20,974 nt of DNA from UBA668 sp052034175 (GTDB lineage Bacteria > Actinomycetota > Acidimicrobiia > Acidimicrobiales > Ilumatobacteraceae), in contig JBPOIX010000041.1 in NCBI GenBank assembly GCA_052034175.1, positions 1-20,974 of the forward strand. The letters are read 5' to 3'. Positions within the stretch are counted from its first letter, which is position 1; each line of letters opens with the position of its first letter. Below the pieces are notes generated by a model, which made no database searches, was not told the DNA's origin, and was given only the letters and a program-made list of their open reading frames with translations. A program made the position numbers and the translations under genes. Shown here piece after piece: positions 1 to 8,135 of this stretch.

Positions 1-972
1 GGCGACCTGATGGGTGCCATCCGGGCTATCGAAGCGGCGCGCGACAGGATCACCCGGGCCGACACCGAGGCCCGGGCGGAGCGCGCCGCCCGCCTGATCG
101 CCGCCAACGGGGCCACGTACATCCGCACCCACGCCGACCTCACCGACGGCAATGGCCTCGCCTCGGTGGAGGCGCTCCTCGCAGTGCGTGAACGGCTGCA
201 GCACCTGGTGCGGATCGACGTGGTGGCCCTCAACGGCTCCCCGGTCGTCGGCCCCGCGGGGGCCAACCAGCGGGCCCTCCTGCGGGACGCAATCGCGCTC
301 GGGGTGGACGGGGTGGGCGGCTGCCCCCATCTGGAGAACGACGCCGAGGCCGCGATCGATCACTTCCTCGAGGCCGCCGCTTCCGCCGGGCTGCCGGTGG
401 ACCTGCACACCGACGAACACCTCGACCCCAACCGCTCCACCCTCGCCTACCTGGCCGCGGCGGTCGACCGCGGGTTCACCCAGAGGGTCACGGCCAGCCA
501 TTGCGTCAGCCTGTGCCTCCGGCCAGAGGCTGAACAGCATCAGGTGGCCGAAGCGCTGGCCACTGCGGGGGTGACGGTGGTGGCCCTGCCGGCCAGCAAC
601 CTGTATCTGCAGGGCCGGGAACACCAGCAAGCCATGCCCCGGGCGCTCGCCCCGATCGCTGCGCTCCGTGCTGCGGGGGTGAACGTCGCTGCCGGTTGGG
701 ACAACCTGCAGGACCCGTTCAACCCGGTGGGCCGCGGCGACTGCCTGGAGACTGCTGCCCTGATGGTGATGGCCGGCCACCTCCTCCCGCACGAGGCCTT
801 TCACTCGGTGTCCGGCGCCGTGCGCTCGATGGCCGGGCTGCCCGCGGCGGGCACCGCGGTGGGGCACGCGGCCGACCTTGTACTCCTCCCGGCCGCCACC
901 GTGCGCGAGGCGATCGCCACTGGGCCTGGCGGGCGTCGGGTCATCATGGCCGGCCGCCTCCTCCCCGGCTGA
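1..972 (+). CDS. Cytosine-deaminase-family metal-dependent amidohydrolase (5'-truncated)
   Basis: The frame is open from the first base of the window and ends at TGA 970-972, so the start lies outside; an internal ATG at 10 falls inside the conserved fold. The encoded part aligns from memory with E. coli CodA: a THADL segment near the beginning, HTDEHLDP (metal His and catalytic Glu), TASH (metal His), NLYLQGR, and GWDNLQDPFNPVG, whose Asp matches the CodA metal Asp. About 85 N-terminal residues, including the expected HxH metal pair, are missing because of the window edge. Several cytosine-contacting positions differ: CodA GHDD is GWDN, the PQEG loop is NGSP, and DPWYP is DPFNP. The family (cytosolic hydrolytic deaminase of heterocycles) is therefore secure, but the substrate need not be cytosine. 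Creatinine or another pyrimidine-like ring is possible. It precedes an SDR and an ABC importer on the same strand. Confidence 0.85.
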   Translation, partial: GDLMGAIRAIEAARDRITRADTEARAERAARLIAANGATYIRTHADLTDGNGLASVEALLAVRERLQHLVRIDVVALNGSPVVGPAGANQRALLRDAIALGVDGVGGCPHLENDAEAAIDHFLEAAASAGLPVDLHTDEHLDPNRSTLAYLAAAVDRGFTQRVTASHCVSLCLRPEAEQHQVAEALATAGVTVVALPASNLYLQGREHQQAMPRALAPIAALRAAGVNVAAGWDNLQDPFNPVGRGDCLETAALMVMAGHLLPHEAFHSVSGAVRSMAGLPAAGTAVGHAADLVLLPAATVREAIATGPGGRRVIMAGRLLPG

Positions 973-1030
973 GCCGAGCACGAAACACACTGTTCACAGC
1001 CCCACGCGCCGCCCGTCACACTGGCTGTCG

Positions 1031-1036
1031 TACGAT
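1031..1036 (+). promoter_or_regulatory. -10 box (TACGAT) of a probable leaderless promoter
   Basis: TACGAT fits the actinobacterial TANNNT -10 pattern and ends 9 nt before the ATG at 1046. No Shine-Dalgarno sequence is visible between them. No convincing -35 box is seen at normal spacing. The same arrangement recurs before several other genes in the window. Confidence 0.5.
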
Positions 1037-1045
1037 CGCATCGTC

Positions 1046-1810
1046 ATGACGACCGATCGCGATGCCCCCGCAACCGGACGCCTGCTCGGCCGCAAGGTCG
1101 TGGTCACCGGCGCCGCCCGTGGCATCGGCGCGGCCATCGCCGCCCGCTTCGCCGCCGAGGGTGCACACCTGGCCCTGCTCGATCGGGCGGGCGACCTCTG
1201 CGCCGCCACCGCCGCCACACTCGGGGCCACGGCAATCGAGGTGGACCTCGTGGACCCTGCTGCCACCGTGGCCGCCACCGCCGCGGCCATCGAGGTCCTG
1301 GGAGGCATCGATGTGCTGGTGAACAACGCCGGCATCCTGCACATGGCGCCCCTGCTGGAGATCAGCGTGGAGGACTGGGATCGCACGTTCGCGGTGAACG
1401 TCCGGTCGATGCTGCTCACCACCCAGGTCGCAGCGAAGGCGATGATTGTCGCCGGGCACGGCGGGGCGGTCGTGAACATGGCGTCCATGGGCGGCAAGGT
1501 CGGCTCGCCGAACCAGGCCCACTACGCAGCATCGAAGGCGGCGGTCATCAGCCTCACCCGGGTGGCCGCGATGGAGCTCGGTGCACACGGCATCCGGGTG
1601 AACTGCGTCTGTCCGGGCTATGTCCTCACCGAGATGGGCGCCGCGACCCGGACCCCGGAGATGGTGGCCAAGTGGTCGTCCATGTCCCCGCTCGGGCGGT
1701 GCGCGGAGCCGGCAGAAGTGGCCGATATGGCCCTCTTCCTGGCCTGCGACGAATCCAAGTACTGCACCGGCGAGGCGATGAACGTCAGTGGCGGGATGGT
1801 GATGCACTGA
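1046..1810 (+). CDS. Short-chain dehydrogenase/reductase (classical SDR)
   Basis: The product is a 254-residue cytosolic NAD(P)-dependent oxidoreductase of classical SDR length. It shows the nucleotide-binding TGAARGIG motif (residues 21-28), NNAG (93-96), and the catalytic Ser147, Tyr160 and Lys164 (YxxxK). The ATG at 1046 is chosen because the Rossmann strand begins a few residues later and a -10 box sits just upstream; the frame is open further 5' but that part overlaps the deaminase gene. Asp46 follows the second beta strand (LALLD), which in classical SDRs usually favours NAD over NADP. It lies 73 nt after the deaminase-like gene and its stop touches the next frame (TGATG at 1808-1812). 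It may oxidise an alcohol derived from the same imported compound, but nothing in the sequence fixes the substrate. Confidence 0.93.
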   Translation: MTTDRDAPATGRLLGRKVVVTGAARGIGAAIAARFAAEGAHLALLDRAGDLCAATAATLGATAIEVDLVDPAATVAATAAAIEVLGGIDVLVNNAGILHMAPLLEISVEDWDRTFAVNVRSMLLTTQVAAKAMIVAGHGGAVVNMASMGGKVGSPNQAHYAASKAAVISLTRVAAMELGAHGIRVNCVCPGYVLTEMGAATRTPEMVAKWSSMSPLGRCAEPAEVADMALFLACDESKYCTGEAMNVSGGMVMH

Positions 1811-1847
1811 TGAACAGGGCAACGATGGACCATGCCGTCGGCTCCAC

Positions 1848-1853
1848 TAGGGT
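1848..1853 (+). promoter_or_regulatory. -10 box (TAGGGT) before the ABC ATPase gene
   Basis: TAGGGT is followed by exactly 7 nt and then ATG at 1861, the spacing expected for a leaderless actinobacterial transcript. A weak -35-like TGGACC (1826-1831) lies 16 nt upstream. It supports the ATG at 1861 as a start independent of the upstream SDR. Confidence 0.5.
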
Positions 1854-1860
1854 TGCCTCG

Positions 1861-2610
1861 ATGTCCAACTCGGCGCCTGCCCCTGCGCTGAGCTTCGACG
1901 GGGTCTCGATGGTGTACCCCGACGGAACTCACGCGCTCAGCGAAACCTCATTCACCGTCAGCCCAGGCGAGTTCGTCACCGTGGTCGGCCCGTCCGGCTG
2001 CGGCAAGAGCACCCTGCTGAAGGTCGCCTCCGGCCTGAACAAGCCGTCCACCGGCTCGGTCACGGTGGACCGCCGCTCCCTCGGGTACGTGTTCCAGGAC
2101 GCCACCCTGCTGCAGTGGCGCAACGTGCAGCGCAATGTCGAGCTGTTGGCCGAACTGGAGGGCGTCGGCAAGGCCGAGCGTGCCGCCCGCGCCGCCGCCG
2201 CCATCGAGCTAGTGGGCCTCAGCGGCTTCGAGAAGAAGTACCCCAAGCAGCTCTCGGGTGGCATGAAGATGCGTGCCTCCCTGGCGCGCAGCCTGGTGCT
2301 CGACCCGAAGGTGTTCCTGTTCGACGAGCCGTTCGGCGCAGTGGACGAGATCACCCGCGAGCGCCTCAACGACGAGGTCATCAAGCTCTTCGCCCAGCAG
2401 GGGTTCGCCGGCCTGTTCATCACCCACAGCATCAGCGAGGCCGTCTTCCTCAGCACTCGGGTGCTGGTGATGAGCGCCCGCCCGGGTCGCATCGTCGCCG
2501 ACTACGCCATCCCCTTCGAGTACCCGCGGGTGCCCGACCTGCGCTTCGACCCTGCCTTCGCCCGCCTGTGCGGCGAGATCTCCCACGAGCTGCGCGGAGC
2601 CCACGCATGA
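1861..2610 (+). CDS. ABC transporter ATP-binding protein, SsuB/TauB/ThiZ type
   Basis: This 249-residue ATPase energises the importer encoded by the next two genes. Visible motifs in order are Walker A GPSGCGKST (about residues 43-51), Q-loop YVFQD, signature LSGGMKMRASLAR, Walker B VFLFDEPF and the switch His in THS. The signature has Met where LSGGQ is usual, which is common in this subfamily. I prefer ATG 1861 because a TAGGGT box lies 7 nt upstream and the conserved fold starts soon after. Alternative in-frame ATGs at 1810 (overlapping the SDR stop, so possibly coupled) and 1825 would add 17 or 12 residues. The end overlaps the permease start as ATGA (2607-2610), showing translational coupling. 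Confidence 0.95.
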   Translation: MSNSAPAPALSFDGVSMVYPDGTHALSETSFTVSPGEFVTVVGPSGCGKSTLLKVASGLNKPSTGSVTVDRRSLGYVFQDATLLQWRNVQRNVELLAELEGVGKAERAARAAAAIELVGLSGFEKKYPKQLSGGMKMRASLARSLVLDPKVFLFDEPFGAVDEITRERLNDEVIKLFAQQGFAGLFITHSISEAVFLSTRVLVMSARPGRIVADYAIPFEYPRVPDLRFDPAFARLCGEISHELRGAHA

Positions 2611-3512
2611 ACGCCGCTGACGACTCATCCCAGATCGCCGAAGACGCCGCGCTCATTCTCGGCACCGTCCCAGTGGTGGACGACCTTGCGGCCCCTCCAG
2701 GCCGCCAGAAGACTGGCGCCCTGAGCACCTACGTCGGCCCGGTCGTCGTCTTCCTGCTGTTTGTCGGCATCTGGGAGTACATGCACCGCGATGGGATGCG
2801 CCGCTTTCTCAACAAGCGCCCGAGCTTGCTGCCGTCGCTGGCCACCGTTATCGATCGCGCGTTCCTGGACAAGTTCTTCCGCGACCAGTTGCTGACGGCG
2901 CTCGGGTGGACGAGCTACGCAGCCTTCGTCGGCCTGGCAATCACCATCGTCCTCGGCATGGCCCTGGCGGTGTTCATGGCACAGGCAGTGTGGGCGGAGC
3001 GTTCCATCTACCCGTACCTGGTGGCCCTTCAGGCCACACCGGTGCTCGCCATCGTGCCGATCATCTACTCGGTCTTCGGAGGCGGGATGTCCTCGCGCAT
3101 CTACGTGTGCGTCATGATCTCCCTCTTCCCGATCGTCACGAACACCTTGTTCGGCCTCACATCCGTCGATGCCTCCCAACACGACCTATTCACCTTGCGC
3201 AACGCAGGCCGCTTCACCCGGCTCTTCAAGCTGCAGTTCCCTGCAGCGATGCCGGCGATCTTCACCGGGTTCCGGATCTCTGCCGGTCTCTCGGTCATCG
3301 GCGCCATCGTCGGCGAGCAGTTCTTCCGCCAAGGCCAGAAGCCAGGCATCGGCATCGTGATGGAGCAGTTCCGCACGGACCTCCTGTACCCGCCGATGTA
3401 CGGCGGGTTGCTGGTTGCCGCTGCCCTCGGCATCAGTGTCTTTTTCGTCTTCAGCTGGATCGGCCGGCTCGTCGTCGGCCATTGGCACGAAGCCACTCGA
3501 CGAGGCAGCTGA
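2607..3512 (+). CDS. ABC transporter permease, SsuC/TauC/ThiX type
   Basis: The product is a 301-residue inner-membrane protein with a hydrophilic N-terminus of about 40 residues followed by several membrane spans (first at about 42-57, YVGPVVVFLLFVGIWEY). The cytoplasmic EAA-like coupling loop is recognisable in the stretch beginning LRNAGRFTRLFKLQFPAAMP. This matches binding-protein-dependent permeases that import nitrate, taurine, alkanesulfonates or thiamine pyrimidine. The start at 2607 overlaps the ATPase stop (ATGA). With only one permease gene, the transporter presumably works as a homodimer with the ATPase at 1861 and the lipoprotein at 3589. Confidence 0.93.
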   Translation: MNAADDSSQIAEDAALILGTVPVVDDLAAPPGRQKTGALSTYVGPVVVFLLFVGIWEYMHRDGMRRFLNKRPSLLPSLATVIDRAFLDKFFRDQLLTALGWTSYAAFVGLAITIVLGMALAVFMAQAVWAERSIYPYLVALQATPVLAIVPIIYSVFGGGMSSRIYVCVMISLFPIVTNTLFGLTSVDASQHDLFTLRNAGRFTRLFKLQFPAAMPAIFTGFRISAGLSVIGAIVGEQFFRQGQKPGIGIVMEQFRTDLLYPPMYGGLLVAAALGISVFFVFSWIGRLVVGHWHEATRRGS

Positions 3513-3588
3513 CAGTCCCCAACCACCCGAGGTCGTCCCGGCGTCCTCCCGAACCCACAGCGTGAACAACCTGAACAAGGAGTACCAC

Positions 3589-4773
3589 ATGCAGTACCGA
3601 CTCAGCAGGAAACTGCTGGCCGCATCCCTGGCCTCGACCCTCGTGCTTGCCGCCTGCGGCGATGACGAGGAAGCGGCCCCCACCAGCACAGAGGCCCCGG
3701 ACGACACGACGGCAGGCGGCGACGGCGCCTCGCTTGCCGGCCTGTGCCCGGACACGGTCGTCATCCAGACGGACTGGATGCCCGAAGCCGAGCACGGCTT
3801 CCTGTACAATCTCGTCGGCGATGGCTACGAGATGGACGCCGGCAAGGCGTACGTCACCGGCCCGCTGGTTGCCGGTGGCGTGGACACGGGCGTCAAGATC
3901 CAGATCCGCTCTGGCGGCCTGCCCCAGCAGTTCAGCCCCGTCACCGAGATCATGTACAACAACGAGGACGTGCTGCTGGGCTTCGTCTACACCGACGAGG
4001 CCATCCAGTTCTCCGGCGGCGAGTTCCCCACGAAGGCCATCATGTCCGGGTTCGAGAAGAACCCGCAGATGATCATGTGGGACCCCGCCACCTACCCGGA
4101 TGTCGAGGGCATCGCCGATCTCGGTGAAGCCGGCGTGACGGTCCGCTACTTCGGCGGCGCGGCCTATATGGACTTCCTCACCGCCACTGGCGTGCTCAGC
4201 GAAGACCAGGTGGACGGCTCCTACACCGGCGACCCCGCACTCTTCATCGCTGACGAGGGCGGCGCTGCTCAGCAGGGCTTCGGCTCGGCCGAGCCGTACC
4301 TCTACAAGGAGGAGATCACCGACTGGGGCAAGGATGTCGCGTACGAGTACATCAACGACATCGGCTGGGAGAACTACGCCCAGAGCATCGCGACCAAGCC
4401 GGGCAACATCGAGACCTACGCGGACTGCTTCACCAAGCTGGTCCCGATGATCCAGCAGTCTGCGGTGGACTACCTCACCGATCCGGCTCACGGCAACGAG
4501 GTCATCCTCGCCGCGGTCGAGTCCTTCGGTGGCGATTTCGGCTGGACGTACAGCGCCGGCGCAGCCGAATACGGCGTGGCCACCATCAAGGCTGATGGCC
4601 TCCAGGCCAACGGCACCGACGGCGTCATGGGCAGCTTCGACATGGATCGCGTCGCCGGTCTCATCGAGATCGCCGTCCCGATCTACGAGGCTCAGGGCAC
4701 GTCGCCCAAGGAAGGCGTAACCCCGGAGGACATCGTCACCAACCAGTTCATCGATCCGAGCATCAAGCTCTGA
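3589..4773 (+). CDS. NMT1/THI5-like ABC substrate-binding lipoprotein
   Basis: The product is a 394-residue extracytoplasmic binding protein anchored by lipid. It starts with a basic n-region, a hydrophobic stretch and the lipobox LAAC with Cys23, then an acidic Thr-rich linker. The phrase VVIQTDWMPEAEHG near residue 62 resembles the ligand-domain start of NMT1/THI5 proteins, which bind thiamine pyrimidine precursors, riboflavin, nitrate or sulfonates. An AAGGAG Shine-Dalgarno (3577-3582) sits 6 nt before ATG 3589, the strongest ribosome site in this cluster and consistent with high binding-protein output. It follows the permease by 76 nt and is the last gene of the cluster. The ligand is unknown; a heterocycle processed by the upstream deaminase-like enzyme is an inference from context. 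Confidence 0.9.
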   Translation: MQYRLSRKLLAASLASTLVLAACGDDEEAAPTSTEAPDDTTAGGDGASLAGLCPDTVVIQTDWMPEAEHGFLYNLVGDGYEMDAGKAYVTGPLVAGGVDTGVKIQIRSGGLPQQFSPVTEIMYNNEDVLLGFVYTDEAIQFSGGEFPTKAIMSGFEKNPQMIMWDPATYPDVEGIADLGEAGVTVRYFGGAAYMDFLTATGVLSEDQVDGSYTGDPALFIADEGGAAQQGFGSAEPYLYKEEITDWGKDVAYEYINDIGWENYAQSIATKPGNIETYADCFTKLVPMIQQSAVDYLTDPAHGNEVILAAVESFGGDFGWTYSAGAAEYGVATIKADGLQANGTDGVMGSFDMDRVAGLIEIAVPIYEAQGTSPKEGVTPEDIVTNQFIDPSIKL

Positions 4774-4800
4774 TCGCAGCACTTCGCTGAACGAACCGCT

Positions 4801-4830
4801 GAAGGGCGCCGGCTGCGGCCGGCGCCCTTC
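4801..4830. terminator. Bidirectional hairpin terminator with UGCG tetraloop
   Basis: A perfect 13-bp stem (gaagggcgccggc at 4801-4813, its complement at 4818-4830) is closed by the four-base loop TGCG. It lies between the stop of the binding-protein gene (4773) and the stop of the convergent exchanger gene (4849), so it can serve both strands. There is no clear T-tract, which is common for actinobacterial terminators. The loop with its closing pair reads C(UGCG)G, a member of the very stable UNCG tetraloop class. Confidence 0.85.
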
Positions 4831-4848
4831 GCCGTTCTCCGGGTGCCC

Positions 4849-6447
4849 TCACACCAGGAACTGCACGAGGATCAGCTTGACGATCATCGCCAGCGGCAAC
4901 ACCAGTGCGTAGCCGGCGTCCACCCGCTCGTCGCCCCCGGTCGCCGCAGCGGCGAAGGCCTGCACAGCCGGTTGGGTCTCGATGCCGGCGATCTGGCCGG
5001 CGGCCATCACCGGGTCGCTGCGCAACACCCGCGTGAGCACCAAGGACGCAACGGCCACCAAGGCCGTCACGCCAACCGCGGCGGCCGCCAGCTTGGCCCC
5101 CGTGGCGGTGCCGGCGGCGTCGGCGAAGGATGCCCCCGAGCGGATGCCGACGGAGGCGAGGAAGATCAGCAGGCCGAGCTGGCGCAGGGTGAGGTTGGCG
5201 GCATGTGGGACCTGCCAGGTGATGCCGCGGGTGCGCGACTCGATCCCGAGGACCAGGCCGGCGATCAGCGGGCCGCCACCGACGCCGAGCTCCACGGAGC
5301 CGCCACCGGGAAGGGGCACCGCCACCAGGCCCAGCGCCAACCCGGCCGCCATTCCGAGGGCGAAGCCCATCGGGTCGACCTCGGCGAGGCTGCGGTCGGA
5401 GTCCCCCAGCAGGGTGGCCACCTGGGGCAGCTTGGCGGCAGGGGCCACCACCCGCAAGCGATCCCCCAAACGGAGGACGAAGTCGCCGTCGGCCACCGTG
5501 TCGGTGTCGCCTCGCCGCACCCGGGCCACGGCGGCGCCGAAGCGACCCTCGAGGTCCAACTCGCGGATCGTCACGCCCGCCAGAGCCCGGTTCGAGAGGG
5601 AGATGCGGCGGAAGTCGAACGTGGTCCGGTCCAGCGGGAGATGGCGCTCGCTGCGCTCCCCCGCCCAGTCGACGAAGCGGCGCACGTCGGTGGGTGTACC
5701 GATCACCACGCACAGGTCGCCGGGCTGCAGCACCACATCCGTGGTGGCGAGCTCCACCCGGCCACCGTGCTCGTAGCGGGAGAAGCCCAGCTGGGTGCCG
5801 TCCCAGCTGCGTAACTCGCCGAGCGCAGCAAGGCCCTCGCGGGTCACCAGCACCGTGGCGCTGGTGGTGGTCGCCCTGGCGGCTGCCGCTGGCGCTGCGC
5901 CTGCGGTGCGCCGTTGAGCCCTCCGCAGCGAGATCTGCGCCGCACCGAGCATGGCCAACACGCCGAACGGATAGGCGAGCGAGTAGCCGACCACGGGGTC
6001 GGTCACCGTGCCGTCGGCCAGCGGTGCCGCCAGCGACTCGATGGCCGCCGAGAGCGCCGGCGTGTTGGTGAGCGTGCCGGCGAACAGGCCGGCGCGTGCG
6101 CCTGCGTCCACATCCAGCAGAGCGGCAACCCCGGTGACGATGCCTGCCACCCCACCCAACAGAACGGTGACACCCGCCAACACGCGCACACCACCCTGGC
6201 GAAGCTGCTCCACGAACGACGGCCCGGATGCCAGGCCGACGGTGTAGACGAAGAGCGCCAGGCCCACCTGGGACACGATGGCAGGAAGGTTGGCGAGACG
6301 GTCGTCGAACGCCGAGACCGCGAGACCGACGAACAGCGCGGCAGCCGGGCCGAGCGACACCCCCTTCACCGTGACACTGCCGAGCGCGGCGCTCACCCCG
6401 ATCACTGCGAACAGCACCAGCAGGGGGTTCTCGATCAGCAGGTTCAC
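4849..6447 (-). CDS. AspT/YidE-family exchanger with central TrkA-C (RCK_C) domains
   Basis: The product is a 532-residue integral membrane protein. An N-terminal block of hydrophobic spans (about residues 1-175) is followed by a soluble region (about 190-360) that looks like two RCK_C/TrkA-C domains, then a second hydrophobic block starting at about 370. This duplicated layout, with phrases such as LTNTPALSAAIESL in the first half and GGPLIAGLVLG and LGLLIFLASVGIRSG in the second, is characteristic of the aspartate:alanine exchanger family. Members exchange small carboxylates or amino acids. The start is GTG 6447, 9 nt after the VOC stop, with no Shine-Dalgarno; TAGAAC 6 nt upstream could be a degenerate -10 box. 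As the last gene of an amide-hydrolase operon it may move the amino or keto acid substrate or product; the substrate is unknown. Confidence 0.88.
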   Translation of the reverse strand: MNLLIENPLLVLFAVIGVSAALGSVTVKGVSLGPAAALFVGLAVSAFDDRLANLPAIVSQVGLALFVYTVGLASGPSFVEQLRQGGVRVLAGVTVLLGGVAGIVTGVAALLDVDAGARAGLFAGTLTNTPALSAAIESLAAPLADGTVTDPVVGYSLAYPFGVLAMLGAAQISLRRAQRRTAGAAPAAAARATTTSATVLVTREGLAALGELRSWDGTQLGFSRYEHGGRVELATTDVVLQPGDLCVVIGTPTDVRRFVDWAGERSERHLPLDRTTFDFRRISLSNRALAGVTIRELDLEGRFGAAVARVRRGDTDTVADGDFVLRLGDRLRVVAPAAKLPQVATLLGDSDRSLAEVDPMGFALGMAAGLALGLVAVPLPGGGSVELGVGGGPLIAGLVLGIESRTRGITWQVPHAANLTLRQLGLLIFLASVGIRSGASFADAAGTATGAKLAAAAVGVTALVAVASLVLTRVLRSDPVMAAGQIAGIETQPAVQAFAAAATGGDERVDAGYALVLPLAMIVKLILVQFLV

Positions 6448-6456
6448 GCTTCGGTT

Positions 6457-6855
6457 CTAGCGCGCCGGCGGCCCCGCGGCGACGTGACGGTAGGCGCACA
6501 GGTCGAACGGGTTGCCGTCCGGGTCCGCGAAGTTGGCGATCGAGCCGTACGGCTCACGCCGCGCCGGCCGCAGCAGATGCGCTCCAAGACCGGCGAGGCG
6601 CGCCACCTCCGCGTCGAACTCGTGAGGCTCGCAGACCAGGTCGAGGTGCACGGTCCCGGCCTCAACCGTGCCGCGCTGCAACCCGATGCGCCGCCGCCCG
6701 CCGAGCTCGCCGGGCTCGCCGGGCTCGCCGAGCACGATCCACCGGTCGCCATCCTCGCGCTCGGTTTCGGCCAGCCCCAGCGCCGCGGCCCAGAACGACG
6801 CCGCGGTGTCCGGCACCGGCGAGTTCAGGGTGACAAGGTCGAAGCGAGCCGCCAT
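6457..6855 (-). CDS. VOC-superfamily (glyoxalase/bleomycin-resistance-like) small protein
   Basis: The 132-residue product has the size and pattern of a single-chain VOC domain pair: an opening FDLVTLNSPVPDTAASFWAA segment, HLDLVCEP (metal-position His followed by acidic residues) and a closing IANFADPDGNPFDLCAY, which is the typical DPxGNxF ending of glyoxalase-like proteins. ATG 6855 is chosen because it begins this fold and follows the amidase stop by 5 nt; longer frames would overlap the amidase gene. A Gly-Glu-Pro-rich loop in the middle (GEPGEPGELGG) comes from a 9-nt tandem repeat. VOC proteins include isomerases, dioxygenases and lyases; the reaction here cannot be told from sequence. 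Operon position suggests it acts on an intermediate of the amide-hydrolase pathway. Confidence 0.85.
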   Translation of the reverse strand: MAARFDLVTLNSPVPDTAASFWAAALGLAETEREDGDRWIVLGEPGEPGELGGRRRIGLQRGTVEAGTVHLDLVCEPHEFDAEVARLAGLGAHLLRPARREPYGSIANFADPDGNPFDLCAYRHVAAGPPAR

Positions 6856-6860
6856 CGGGC

Positions 6861-8135
6861 CTATGCCACCCCGGCTTGTGCCAGCACCACCTGCAGCAGC
6901 ACGTTGGCACCCGCCTCGATGTCGGCGGGGTTGGTGTACTCGGCGATGTTGTGCGACAGCCCGTTCACACTCGGCACGAACACCATCGCCGTCGGGCACA
7001 CGCGGGCCAGCATCTGCGCGTCGTGCCCGGCGCCGCTGGGCATCCGCCGCGTCGACAGACCGAGCCGCTGCGCCGTCGCGTCCACGAGGTCCACCATCGA
7101 GGCGTCGAACTCGACCGGCTCGAAGCGGGCTAGCGTGCGCTGCTCGACGTCCACGTGCTCGTCGGCTGCTGCCTCAGTCAGCAGGGCCTGGAAGCGGCGC
7201 TCCGCCTCCTGCAGCAACGCCTCGTCGGTGTTGCGCAGGTCCACTGTCAGTGTCATCGACGCCGGCACCACGTTCACCAGGTTCGGGTGCACGTCGAGGC
7301 GGCCAACGGTGGCTACCTGGGTGCCACCCATCTCCCGCGCGATCGCCCGCACGCCGCGAATCACCTCCGCAGCCACGACGCCGGGGTCGCGGCGCAGGCG
7401 CATCGGGGTGGTGCCGGCGTGGGCGGACTGCCCGCGGAGCGTCACTTCCGTCCAGGAGATGCCTTGCACCCCGGTGACCACGCCGATGGTGATGCCCTCG
7501 TCCTCCAAGACCGGCCCCTGCTCGATGTGCAGTTCGAAGTAGGCGTGGGGCGCGCTGGCAGCCGGACAAGGCGTGCTTCCGGCATAGCCGATGCGGGAGA
7601 GCTCATCACCGAGGCGGGCGCCGTCGTCGGCGGCCCGCACGTCGAGTGCGTCCTCCAGCGCCATGCCGCCGATGTACACCAGGCTGCCGAGCATGTCCGG
7701 CTGGAAGCGGGCGCCTTCCTCATCGGTGAAGAACGCCACGGCAAGCGGGTGCACGGTGCGAACCCCGGCCTGGAGGACGGTCTCCACCACTTCCAAACCG
7801 CCGAGCACACCGAGGTTGCCGTCGAACCAGCCACCGGTGCGGACGGTGTCGATGTGGCTGCCCATCATCACCGGTGCTGCGGCGGGGTCGGTGCCCGGCC
7901 ACACGGCGACGACGTTGCCGACGGCGTCGACGCTGACCGCGCCACCGAGGTCGCGCATCCAGCCCGCCACCAGGTCGCGCCCGTCGCGGTCGGCGTCGGT
8001 GAGGGCCAGGCGTGCACACCCACGCTCACCGTTCGGCCCGTGCACGGCACCGATCTGGCCGAGCGCCTCCAGCCGGCCCCACAGGCGGGCGCCGTTGACG
8101 CGGAGCGCTCCGGCCTCCGTGGCAGCGACGGTCAT
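6861..8135 (-). CDS. M20-family hydantoinase/carbamoylase amidase (allantoate amidohydrolase / N-carbamoyl-L-amino-acid hydrolase type)
   Basis: The 424-residue cytosolic product belongs to the binuclear metal amidases that hydrolyse allantoate, ureidoglycine, beta-ureidopropionate or N-carbamoyl-L-amino acids. The metal ligands are visible: His94 in GSHIDTV, Asp105 in GGWFDGNLG, Glu139/140 in FTDEEGARF, His203 in ELHIEQGPVLE and His395 in SHNIAEYT. The dimerisation/substrate segment GQSAHAGTTPM and the HPNLVNVVP phrase are standard for this family. The start ATG at 8135 overlaps the stop of the creatininase-family gene (ATGA, 8132-8135), so the two are translationally coupled. Family members cannot be separated by substrate by eye. 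The partner hydrolase and the deaminase-like gene at the window start favour a carbamoyl or ureido compound. Confidence 0.93.
   Translation of the reverse strand: MTVAATEAGALRVNGARLWGRLEALGQIGAVHGPNGERGCARLALTDADRDGRDLVAGWMRDLGGAVSVDAVGNVVAVWPGTDPAAAPVMMGSHIDTVRTGGWFDGNLGVLGGLEVVETVLQAGVRTVHPLAVAFFTDEEGARFQPDMLGSLVYIGGMALEDALDVRAADDGARLGDELSRIGYAGSTPCPAASAPHAYFELHIEQGPVLEDEGITIGVVTGVQGISWTEVTLRGQSAHAGTTPMRLRRDPGVVAAEVIRGVRAIAREMGGTQVATVGRLDVHPNLVNVVPASMTLTVDLRNTDEALLQEAERRFQALLTEAAADEHVDVEQRTLARFEPVEFDASMVDLVDATAQRLGLSTRRMPSGAGHDAQMLARVCPTAMVFVPSVNGLSHNIAEYTNPADIEAGANVLLQVVLAQAGVA

Noticed and set aside
4763..6499. A 578-codon minus-strand frame in another phase over the exchanger gene, and a long plus-strand frame at 5914-7542.
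   Set aside because: Both overlap well-supported genes and translate to Arg/Pro/Gly-rich or His/Gln-rich sequence with no domains.
6704..6733. Three tandem copies of a 9-nt unit (GCTCGCCGG-like) in the VOC gene.
   Set aside because: It is in frame, encodes a short Gly-Glu-Pro loop and is normal simple-sequence variation in GC-rich coding DNA.
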